Positions 11,236 through 64,000 of a DNA stretch of 64,000 nucleotides are shown here, piece by piece. The DNA comes from Siniperca chuatsi (lineage: Eukaryota; Chordata; Actinopteri; Centrarchiformes; Sinipercidae): NCBI RefSeq assembly GCF_020085105.1, contig NC_058055.1, positions 17,798,822 to 17,862,821 of the forward strand, written 5' to 3'. The first letter of the stretch is position 1; each line of letters starts with the position of its first letter. Below the pieces are notes generated by a model, which was not told where the DNA came from, ran no database searches, and saw nothing but the letters and a program-made list of their open reading frames with translations. The position numbers were made by a program, and so were the translations under genes.

Positions 11236-13516
11236 TTTATTGGCAAAAGCAAACATGCTAGTAAATTAGAAATCCATTTTTTACAAACAAAATACATGAA
11301 GAAAATACATCCACATCCTGCAAATATAAACAGTAACAAATCCAAAACTATTATCCAATAAACATTTTACTTTTTTTTTTTACACTGTTGTGTGATCGTA
11401 GCATACAGAAGATAGTACAAAAAGTGGGAGAGAGACCTTCCCTGAATCCTCAATTACACAAGCAAGAACCCTGCCAGTATAGGTTTGCCCTCATATAAAA
11501 AAAATATCACATGAGAGAAAAAACATGAACTCAAAAGTTTTAATGGGACAATGAGATCACTGGCAGGAGGCTTTGAGTTATCAGTCAGCAGTGGGATATG
11601 TAATCCAAACAAGAGCGCTACTGACATTGTAGGTGGGAGGAAATCACATAACATGCAGATTTCTGCTTGTGTGTGTGTTTAAAGTAGGGAGACTGCTACA
11701 GTTAACTAATAAGTTAATATCTCTCCTTTGTTTTGGTGCTTCAATCTGACTAGTTATGTTACTGGATATGATCAGTTTAGTTGAGTTATGATGAGCATTC
11801 ATCAACCGACACTTCATTAGACTGCATGTAAACAGTTATTTATTTCAGGGAAGCAACAAAAGTAAAACCTTTTTCTTAATGGCCAAAAATGTATTTTCTT
11901 GCATGGAGCAGATTTCCATATGAACTTTAATGAATTTCATTCCTCCCACCATGAGGATTCTAAAATACAGTATATGTAAAGAAGGCCAAATGCAAAATAA
12001 AACTTTTTGCCATGAAAGGTGCACATTGTGGGTTTAGAGCACTGACAATATTCAGATGCAGGCAAAGCTGCAATGCACAAATGATATTGTGAGATGACTC
12101 CCAGTGCCTTTCAACAGAGTGTTTTCCAAACCTCAGAGCAGCTCTGAAAGTTTCTTTAAAAGAAATGTGCTACTTAGATGACAAATTTAGTGAAATAACA
12201 TGGACTGGTTTAACACATATGCAAAATTCTTGCGAATAAGCAGAGACACTAAGCACTCTTGCTTGACCTTTTCTACCTGACAACTGTCATTCATTCAAAA
12301 TGACAGAAAAATAACCTAAAAAAAAATAAAACAACAAAAAAGTACAACAGTAATTTCTCTTTCAAGCATTTACAAAATTTACAAAAGTAAATCACAAATC
12401 TTGTAAAAATTCAGCCATTCGCTGATTGTGTAAGGCAAAGAAATTATATTTATATATTAAAATCAACTGTTCAGTGTTACATTCAAACACCACGTCTATG
12501 GATCTCACATTTTTTAAATGGGTGATCTGATCCTTGTCCTGTCAGACCCTTTGGACGACCAGGAGAATAAAACAAGTGAAAAATGTTACACACTCTTAGA
12601 AAATGGAGAACTACACATTTCCGGTGCCACTCATTAACCGGGCATTTAGTGAGTGAACAAAATACAACTGAGGAAAATTTGAATATTTACTACAGGACTG
12701 TATCTGACGTGCATGGACACGGCAATTTGTAAACATAGTTTGGATTTTTCTATTGCACTGGTATCCTTCTGTACCTGCACATGGTCATAGTACAGTGTCA
12801 ACACCTTTAGGTGCTGGGCAGGGGTGGCTCTGTTTATTTAGGAATACAACATGCACAAACTAGCATGTATTCATGCCAGCACAAGGAGCCACTGTCAAAA
12901 ATATTTGGATCCTTTAACATTTTGGGATTACTCATACCAAAACAAACTGTGAGCAAAGTGAAATGGAAAACCATACCATACTGTGCCAATACAGGTACGG
13001 CACAGTGCATTTATGCAGTGGAAGAATAAATAAATATCTCTCTGGTAGAAACAGAGAACGTTCTATTGGTGAAGGAATGGCTGTCCCTGAACTCAGGACA
13101 AGATTTTTCAAAAACAGGTGAGAAAAGAGCTTAAATACAGTATGTATAAAAATACCTATTCACAGTAGACACAAATGTTGTGCATTACTGATATTAATCA
13201 TCTGGTAAGCACACTGAAACTTACATAGGTTTTTCTATCTATAAGAACAACTTAACATTTATCTCTCTCAGCAAAATTGAGATGTTTTATATAATTGTTT
13301 AGTCGAGGGATACAAAAACTGTCAACCCTCTGAACTTCTTTTCATGTACAATAAAGTAAAGATGTTTTTACTTTGATTAGAGTCTAAAATTACTTTGTTT
13401 GAAAATACTGGAAAGGAAAAAAAAAAGTGAGTTCTGCTGTCTTGATTTTATCTGCATGTGGGGAAAAAGAACGACCAATTCTGCTGGAGAGCAGGTAATG
13501 ACGAATCACAACGCCT
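11236..13516 (-). other. Probable rbm27 3' UTR
   Basis: Downstream of the rbm27 stop codon on the minus strand there is about 2.3 kb of AT-rich sequence without frames or recognised repeats. It ends near a minus-strand AATAAA (plus-strand tttatt at 11236-11241). Vertebrate RBM27 transcripts have long 3' UTRs, so this is a plausible extent. Nearer signals could also be used. Confidence 0.4.
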
Positions 13517-32642
<19,126 letters not shown>

Positions 32643-33143
32643 CGTGAGAAAGACTATAATACTGCCTATAAAATGAAAGTGCGTTTTGATAACCCTACTT
32701 TCATCGTCTATAAATTTATAAGCTTTAAGGCCGTATGTCTCTCTTCACTGGCAGGTCGGACAAAGTATTTTACGGCATGGCAACACAAGTTGAGTTGTCG
32801 TAACGCAGGCCAGACGACGGACGTTATAACCATATCGTGTTCTTATCTCAACCGCGATTCATTAAATTCAGATCAGCGGCCCCACAGTTGTGTATTAAAA
32901 TATGTAAGATTAACCAAATTACTAAATTAATTAAGATCCTAGTTCACTAGATATCTAACGATACGACGCCTGAAAAGTTATACGGACTATATTTCCCAGA
33001 AAACCATGCGAGAAGCTGATTGTGGGTGTCATCAGCAAGGCACCGACCGGTGGCGTGGGTCTCCCTTGTCAAATTGGAAACTACTTCTACTGTTCCTTCT
33101 GTCTCAACAATTGATTAGTAAATAGCTCGTAATTTGGGTCAAA
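32643..33143. promoter_or_regulatory. Bidirectional promoter between rbm27 and lars1
   Basis: Only 501 bp separate the start codons of the divergent rbm27 (32642, minus) and lars1 (33144, plus), so both 5' UTRs and core promoters must fit here unless upstream non-coding exons exist. No TATA box is evident. CpG-containing segments (acgacggacgtt, accgcgat, cagcggcc) and a ZNF143-like site are present. Both genes are housekeeping, which fits this arrangement. Confidence 0.7.
32986..33010 (+). promoter_or_regulatory. ZNF143/Staf-like binding site
   Basis: The sequence ACTATATTTCCCAG followed by aaaaccATGCG closely follows the Staf/ZNF143 consensus of ACTACAATTCCCAG plus a downstream TGCG-type box. 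It lies 134 bp upstream of the lars1 start. This factor is known to favour bidirectional housekeeping promoters. Binding itself is inferred. Confidence 0.55.
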
Positions 33144-57212
<24,069 letters not shown>

Positions 57213-57300
57213 AGTAACATTCGGTCCCTCACTCACACACACACAGGCACATTCAGCAGTGAATCATTGTGAAAGGTTCGAATGCATCATGAAATGTTAC

Positions 57301-57306
57301 AATAAA
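57301..57306 (+). terminator. lars1 poly(A) signal
   Basis: A canonical AATAAA lies 88 nt after the lars1 stop codon, giving a short 3' UTR of about 110 nt. Further AATAAA hexamers occur downstream, near 57799 and 58097, and could serve longer transcripts. Confidence 0.6.
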
Positions 57307-57319
57307 ATGGCCCAGAGCC

Positions 57320-60304
57320 ATAAAACTCAAAAGTATAGTTTATATAAGTATGTTTGTATAAGTATGTAAGTTATGTTTCTGTACTGCACCATTTGCTACT
57401 GCACATGGTGTTAGATTTGACAGATGTACTGGTTCTCACTGTTTTGCACATTTTCACTGCTGAATGCGACCTAAGAGAATATCTGAAACTTATGAGACCT
57501 GAAAATTGTGCTTCTTCCTTTAAAAAAAGATGGTGGGTTTGGTCTGCCCAAAACAGATGGTTCATACCCACTGATAAGACTAAGACTATTGGACGTTTGT
57601 ACTTAAATTAGGTTCTTTAATGGTGTGAGAAAAATTTCCAATTTTGAAAATATCCCAAACCTTCCCTTAAAGATTTGGTATGGGAGAATAACACCAGAAT
57701 TTGTATTCTGTTCCGTCTTTTCTTCATCTATTAGATTAAAGTTGAATCTTGTAATTTTTCTCCATAGGACATACTTTTTCCTGTTTGATATGATGCACAA
57801 TAAATAAGTAACTATCTGTATAATGAAGCTTTTAAAGTTTTTTTTTCTGAAAGCAGAAAACAAACCACCACATCCTGTTTTTTTGGCCAAACACTTATGT
57901 TATTACATTGTGAGACTGCTCCTGCATCCTCCTGAATGCCTGATGTATTCATATAGATGGTAATGTGTCTGCTGTGCTGTTTTATACATCAAAGGTGAGG
58001 CCTATCGCTCCCTCATATTTTGTCAGCCTGACAGACAGCTTTCCTATTTTCTAGCCAAGGATGGTGCTTGTCTGACTTGTGCTTTTCCAGAGAAATAATA
58101 AAACATGAAATATTCAGCCTCCTTGTTTCTTGCTTCTCTCTCTCCATGCTGTTTTATTTCTTCTAGGGACATGAATAAGACAACTGTTCCCCACAAGAAT
58201 AAGAGTCATGATAAATGTGTGTCATGGTTTTGGCAAAGTGTTGGACTTTGCCCCTATAGTGGAGATAGTGACAATAATCTTGCAACGTGAGCAGTCTTCT
58301 GATGAGGACGACGTGCACCAAGTGTAGCTGTGAGTGGATAGAGGCTGTAAGTATTCAGCATACAGACACCTACAGGCAACATTTTTTGGTGACTTGGAGT
58401 GGGGATATGCAAAGGAGATAGCCAATAAACTTCAGTTGACTGAATAAAATACTAGCAAAACTAAATTGCCCCTTGTTATTTGGGCGAAAATGCTCATATA
58501 AGAAAAGTGAATCATTTAGGAAAATACACTTTTTTGCGTATTTGACGAAAAGATTGATATGTGTGTATGCTAGATTTGAAGCTACATTACCATCAGCCAG
58601 CTAACTTAGCTTATAACATAGACCGGATATGGGAAACGGTTAGCCTTGCTCTGTCCAAAGGTAACAAAATCTGCCTACCAGCACCACTTGTTTAATACGT
58701 GGAAAACCTGTAGTGTAAAAACGAAAAAACACCCTTTTTCGCAGGGTCATGTACCGTATTACTTCCTGGTCGGAGTCGGGAACCATACATGTTCGGGACC
58801 AGTAACTTCCTGGAGTCTCGGCTGGTTGCCTAGCAACTTGTCCCGGTCAAGACAAGAAATAGTCATCTAAAGTTAAGTTAGCGTTAGCTTACGGCAGTAA
58901 AAGCGTTTCCCAAAATGTCGAGCTGTTCCTTTAACTGGGCTAAGATCTGAAACCAAATATTGTAAAACTGACATGGTTCATGAAAAAAGGATGTTGCAAA
59001 AGTAGGTGAATCCATGAGGCCTCATGTTTAGGTATGGTTTGATTCATGACTACATTTTAAGTTACAAATGTGGAGTCTAAAATCTACCAAATTTTAAGCA
59101 ACAATATGTTTTATTGTAGCACAAAATTTGCAATCATATCTCTCATTTTCAGTAGCGTTACTGTTCCAGGGGTTTGGCTCTGCTTGGTCTCTGTGGCTGT
59201 CTGCTTCAAAGGCTTTTGGGAGAATAACTTTCCATCAGGGATCACGATTAGTCAAACAACTGCCAATAACAAATGTAAATCAGATACATTTTCAGAAAAG
59301 CATTACTTTTTGTCCCAAAGACCGCATACAACTGTAATCCTTTTTGATGCTACTTTCTGTGATGCATACTAAGAATTAATGCTACTACAATACATTTCCA
59401 TCATCCTGAAAACAATGTGAAAAAGTGTCAACTTTTCATGTACTAACTACATGAATGTAATGTGTGTGTGAACTGTCTGAGGCTCCAAACCCATGATAGT
59501 TTCACTACATGTCCTTCCACCACGTAGGCTTAAACCCACACACACACACTATATATTGGTCTAAATTTAAAGGTCAATGTCAGACCACAGGAAATTCATG
59601 AATGCAGACAAGCCCCTCTAAACATGAACCACAGGTGTTTCTTTGCTTCTAAAATGCTTCTTTCACATCCCAGCTCTTCACTGTATGAGTCTGTGTTTCT
59701 GTCATAAGGCTAAGTGTAATCGTACCTCTTTTTAAATACATCAGTTTAATAGAAACAATGAATGTCTTTGAATGTCATGGGTCAAACAAACTGTTTGATA
59801 ATTTCTTGTGTTTGAGCTTGTTTTGCATCAATAATTTGTTTGTCTTTACTTAATTTATCATGTTTGTTCACATGTTTTAGATGCACAGTGTATCTCTGTT
59901 ACTCTACAAGTAATCATAAATAAATAACTACTTTTTATACACAATTTCAGCCTGTTCTGACCTGCTGGTGTGTTTGTGTTAAGTGTATGCATGCATTCAC
60001 ATCTGATTATTTTATGCCAGACATTCATGTTAATGCACCCTGATGTCTATCAGCTCTCTCTGCATTTGCTGTATTAGCAGGGGGCACAGTAAAGTCTCAG
60101 ACAGAAGACAACTACAAGACTTATCTCTGTCACACAGCTTCTGGCCGAGCCATCCAACTGCTGGTTTATCTGCTCAGACACACACTCACTAGGGAAGTGT
60201 CACTCCGCCCCCCTCCACCTCCTCATTCCTGCTGACTCCCTGCTCACCCTCTCCTCTTTTACCTTCTCGCCTCACCCCTCTCTGGATGCCAGTAGCTTCT
60301 AGCC
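57320..60304. other. Intergenic region between lars1 and plac8l1
   Basis: No gene is supported. It contains one recognised dispersed repeat (58500-58940) and otherwise AT-rich unique-looking DNA. The plac8l1 promoter and 5' UTR should lie at its right end; a CT-rich stretch from about 60205 to 60290 precedes the start codon, and no TATA box is evident. Confidence 0.5.
58500..58940. repeat. Dispersed fish repeat of 'gctctgtccaaaggtaacaaaatc' type
   Basis: It contains 'agaaaagtgaatcatttagg'-like and 'agattgatatgtgtgt' segments, 'agccagctaacttagctta', 'ttagccttgctctgtccaaa' and a closing tcgagctgttcctttaac. The segment order matches a common teleost repeat, probably DNA-transposon-derived. A GC-richer patch (58745-58860) may be a nested insertion. 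Confidence 0.5.
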
Positions 60305-62256
60305 ATGGAGCAGACGACAGTCACACACCAGTAAGTGTTTTTTTTTTTTTGTCCCTACCAGTACACAGTGTTGTCACCACTGAGCACAATGGAATTACAG
60401 CAAACAACTCACTTATCTTGTTCTGCTTTTTTATGTTGGTCTTTTTGATAAACGATAATACACATTAAACAGGAACATTTTCCTGCTTTTTTCACTCCTT
60501 TCTACTAAATTTTAAACTTTTGATATTTCCTTCACTGCAGTTTGCTGTGATTAAAGTGTTGCTGAAGGTCTAAAATAGGTAAATGCAAGAATAAATGTTG
60601 TATCGCATACAGTGCAGTGGTGGGATAATATTAGTAGGATATTTGGGTAATTGTGATAGCATGCTACTAAAATTTCATAGAGGAGACCAGCTGAGTACAA
60701 AACATGCTGCTCTAGGAAAATAAAATTTTAGCTGAATTAATTAAATTAATTGAATTCATGCTTACAGGACTGATTTGCTAATTTGAGACTATTTCTTTTG
60801 ACGTTAAGCCTGCAGAGTATCAATGGTGTGTTAGGAGCTTGACAAGCCATGGTATCAGCCATCTATCTAAAGACAGATTCATTAAAAATCTAATTTCAGA
60901 CCAGGACTGTCAGTCACCAAAGCCTCAGCATTAGCGTTTCAAGAGGAGGAAGTGGGGTGCTCCACCACAGGAAGTGAAGATAACTGGAGGTCAAACGATG
61001 TCCCTGCAGCGACAGATCCAGTGCTCACACAGCCCGGCCTTGGCGTCACCACGACAACCATCACCACCATCACACAGACGGGAGGAGGCTGGAGCACTGG
61101 CCTGCTTGACGTTTGTGGAGACAAGACTACATGTAACATGAAAAGACGGTGTAGTCCCTCATTCGTCCAGGAGTGTTCTATCGTAGAAAATGTTTCAGTC
61201 GTAGTCATCTGGACACTGTTTTCAGAATCAAGACAAACAGTGTCCAGATGACTACGACTGAAACATTTTCTACGATGTAACATGAAAACACAGTCAGAAA
61301 CTGTATTCCCATAAGCACAGGGCTCTCACACACCAACCCGAACTTGGCTCTCTTATTCTTTGTACGATGTTTTTAACGTGATGTTTCTACAACATGAATT
61401 TTGTGTACGGACCAATAAGTCATCATTCATTAGTTTAGCCTTGCATCCTGTTGGATGCAAGGGTAACAGGATTTTTGTCTGTCACAAGCAAACACACTTT
61501 ACTCACACACACACACACACACATTGTGCTACCCTGTGACTGTGCTTGCAGGCATTCTCGGGGCCCTGGTGCCGTGCTGCTTAGACCTGAGTTTAGCTCA
61601 CCAGTACGGCGAGTGTCTGTGCATGCCTCTGCTACCAGGATCCACTTTTGCCATACGAGTTGGGATCAGGGAGCGGTACAAGATACGGGTGAGTGTGTGT
61701 ATTCACATGCAAAAACATATTTGTCAATAGGAAGTGAAGATTTGTGCTGCTTGTTAGAGTGTCCTTGAACACACCAACAGGTAGACTTTACAAAATGGTT
61801 CCTGCTCATAATAACATTATTACATATCCATGATGCACATTTGAAAATAAATAGAAGTTTGGTGATTTCTCAAGCAAGTTTTAAGACTCCACAGTAAATG
61901 GAAAACCAATGGCTACCAGGAAAGTAGATAATCAATTAAAAAACATTATCCTATTTGTTACTAAATGGACGCATAGGTTCACTATAAAGTTGTGCAAGTG
62001 AATTTATGTGTTTATGTTTTTATGTCTTTTCATGTACATGTATCTCATGGTTCTGGATGTGTTCCTACTGTATTGTCATGTCTACTTCTTCCTTGTATGC
62101 ATATGTGTGCCTGTTTATCCACAGGGCAGTGTGTGTGAGGACTGGACCACAGTGTATTGCTGTTACCCTCTGGCTGTATGTCAGATGATAAGAGAGATGA
62201 AGCGGAGGATGAAGACACAGACGTATCATGTGTCCACTGCCCTCGAATGCTCCTGA
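60305..62256 (+). CDS. plac8l1: PLAC8-like protein 1, four exons, 175 aa
   Basis: Exons 60305-60330, 60900-61132, 61552-61688 and 62125-62256 join in frame. Exon 2 ends with the first base of a Cys codon (donor gtaaca) and exon 3 supplies GC. Motifs: TITQTGGGWSTGLLDVC, then PCCLDLSLAHQYGECLC, PLLPGSTFAIRVGIRERYKI, and CEDWTTVYCCYPLAVCQMIREMK. These match the PLAC8/onzin domain and specifically PLAC8L1 (TQTGGGWSTGL, GECLC-PLLPGSTFA). Location next to lars1 agrees with human PLAC8L1. Function is poorly known; PLAC8-family proteins are small, cysteine-rich and often membrane-associated. The N-terminus is unconserved, so the start ATG is the least certain part. The first cysteine cluster has fewer cysteines than the human protein as I recall it. 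Confidence 0.88.
61145..61276 (+). mobile_element. Minimal Penelope-like hairpin insertion at plac8l1 exon 2 donor
   Basis: It has the same termini as the two other copies, with a 12-bp duplication gtaacatgaaaa at 61133-61144 and 61277-61288. After the 36-bp leader it is almost entirely one hairpin. It lacks the gatgggagccgaaacgtc core. A base change (gaaaatgttt instead of gaaaaggttt) occurs in both arms as complementary bases. The left duplication starts exactly at the first intron base, so the donor sequence itself is duplicated. Confidence 0.8.
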
Positions 62257-62405
62257 AGAAACTGTAGACAGTAAATAATGCCTGTCCTTTAAAATGCAAC
62301 AGAGACTGGTGAGGGCCAACTGAGATTACTGGTTTTAATAGCATGAAGAATCAATACTATAAGGTTTTGAACTTACTTTTAAATGCCCCTGAGGATGCCT
62401 TGGAA

Positions 62406-62596
62406 AATAAATCAAGCCTATCCTACAAAATTCAAAGAAGACTGGAAAGGACGAACTTGGATTAATAGCATAAACAACAAAAAGAATCAGAGCTGTAAGG
62501 TCTGAACCAGTGTGTAGGGCTTAAAACTGCCTTGGAGGTTATTAGATTCTAACTGAAACCTACCTTTAAACTGCTGTTGGGCTGTTGATGAATAAA
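62406..62596 (+). terminator. plac8l1 candidate poly(A) signals
   Basis: AATAAA occurs at 62406-62411 and again at 62591-62596, 150 and 335 nt after the stop codon. Either would give a normal short 3' UTR. Confidence 0.5.
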
Positions 62597-62599
62597 CTT

Positions 62600-64000
62600 G
62601 GTAACAATATTCTGCGTTTCTTGCAGTAGGGTGAAAAGCAGGTAGCACGATTCACACTTATTTGGTTTCAGTTGCTGTCACTGTCAGCAAACAGCACTAA
62701 ACATCTGGTACAACTCTCAGCCATACACCAGAAACTTTCAAAAACCAGCCAACATTCTTTATTTCTGAATATGTTTACCTTAATTCTATCTTAACCCAAA
62801 AAAGGCAATAGTGCAACTAATGAAACTGTCAGATAAGTAGCTTTTTTGTAATCTTAATCAAAATACGGCCATAATCAAAGTCATTAAACCCAGTTTAATA
62901 CATATAGAATATTGTTGAACATTTGTTTGTGCTGCTCAAAACAATGATTTGACTGAATTTAATGAAGCTCCCTGACAACAGTTCATACAGACAATTTCTT
63001 CGATGGAAAGTGGTACAAATTAAGTGAGAAAATTTATTTGGGTGAACCGACCCTTTAATTTTGTCTCGCATGCCAAAGGTCACCAGACACATTAATGTGT
63101 TCAGTCCCTCTCAGACATGAAGGGAAGATGAAGTGAGGAAACATAAAGCTTTCTAGACCTTGAGGCACAAATTGTGCAATGAGGACATAACTCAACATTA
63201 GGGACAATATCTACAAATCAGACTAATACATCTCATTTTCAACGTCACATTTAAAACTAAATCCAAGCAAAGCCAGAGAAGAACAGAAAAGCTCAGTCAT
63301 TTCAGTTTGATCTAAGCCGTCATTTGATTTCTTAAGTAAGCATCAATGCTTTTAAGAGTTATTTATTTCAGTGTTGGATGAAACAAATGTGCAAGTCCAT
63401 TCAGTATGCAGAACCACTTGTCTGATTACCCGGCCAACAGGCCACAGTGTAGCTCAGATTACAGTCAACGGTTCAAGCACAGTCAGATGATAATAAAGCC
63501 TATTTCCATATTTCTGATATTCTTTTATCCTTCTGTACCATGGTTCACCTCAGGCATTCAAAAATATTATTTAACCAGTCCTGATTGCTGTGGTTCCCTG
63601 AACTCGAAATTCCAACCAGTGAGAACGGATATGGAAAGTGTTATTCATAAACAAAGCAGATGGGTCCTCAAAGGGCAAATATGTAATTTGTTAACTCTTA
63701 CAGATGTGGTCCCCCACCTGGCAGCTGCTTCAAATAAAATGGGAAAAGAGAGAAAATGGGTTTGGTGTGAAAAAGGAGAGAGATCTGAAAAATAAAAATC
63801 AAATCACATTTTACACACAGTACACTGCACATTTCAAGGAGTTATTCTGCTGAATGAAAATAAATATTTTTAAGTCATTGCAATTCTTCATATGCGTACA
63901 TTTCTCTCTTATCTGATTATTTTGTTGTTGGTTTTGATATCAGAATGTCCTCATCCATCCTCATGTCAGTGAGGACAAATTATTTCAGATTATAGTCCTT
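62600..64000. other. Intergenic region after plac8l1
   Basis: I see no gene, RNA gene or recognised repeat. An open frame at 63406-63795 (129 codons) has no domain-like pattern, no convincing splice context and A-rich composition at its end, so it is not called as a gene. Confidence 0.4.

Noticed and set aside
57275-57290. Second B-box-like ggttcgaatg in the lars1 3' UTR
   Set aside because: It has no matching A box or tRNA arms and lies within the short 3' UTR.
60939-61283. 114-codon minus-strand frame
   Set aside because: It is antisense to plac8l1 exon 2 and runs into the hairpin insertion.
63406-63795. 129-codon open frame after plac8l1
   Set aside because: No recognisable domain, no exon-like borders and low-complexity end; probably chance.

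Overview
This is a gene-dense stretch of a teleost (bony fish) nuclear genome. It shows vertebrate GT-AG genes with short exons, CA/TG and TA microsatellites, and several dispersed repeats of types familiar from fish genomes. Four orthologous genes can be read exon by exon: pou4f3 (minus, 5789-7197), rbm27 (minus, 13517-32642), lars1 (plus, 33144-57212) and plac8l1 (plus, 60305-62256). This is the same neighbourhood as human 5q32 (PLAC8L1 - LARS1 - RBM27 - POU4F3), which supports orthology rather than mere family membership. The species cannot be fixed from the sequence; a percomorph-type fish is my guess.

Layout. 1-5788: non-coding DNA 3' of pou4f3, with low-complexity tracts, three dispersed repeats and a 1.4-kb non-repetitive, homeodomain-site-rich block that could be regulatory. 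5789-7197: two-exon pou4f3. 7198-13516: intergenic DNA, including an approximately 1.24-kb element bounded by inverted repeats, followed by the probable rbm27 3' UTR. 13517-32642: 21-coding-exon rbm27. 32643-33143: a 501-bp head-to-head interval between rbm27 and lars1, probably a bidirectional promoter, with a ZNF143/Staf-like site and a YY1-like motif over the lars1 start codon. 33144-57212: 32-exon lars1, interrupted by a 2.47-kb direct tandem duplication (36788-41738) whose first copy carries two coding frameshifts. 57213-60304: intergenic DNA with one dispersed repeat. 60305-62256: four-exon plac8l1. The remainder has no gene I can support.

The genes do not form a pathway. pou4f3 is a sensory-cell transcription factor, rbm27 a nuclear RNA-binding protein, lars1 the cytosolic leucyl-tRNA synthetase and plac8l1 a small cysteine-rich protein.

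The most interesting signal is a Penelope-like retroelement family present three times (18776-19693, 55811-55970, 61145-61276). All copies share the same termini and have 10-13-bp target-site duplications. One retains the C-terminal end of a GIY-YIG-type endonuclease reading frame between inverted terminal repeats, and two contain a hammerhead-ribozyme-like core. All three lie 12-23 nt downstream of a 5' splice site, in three different genes. The intron interrupted by the first copy also uses a GC donor. The second notable point is the lars1 duplication: its copies differ mainly by one-base homopolymer lengths, so it may be an assembly artefact.
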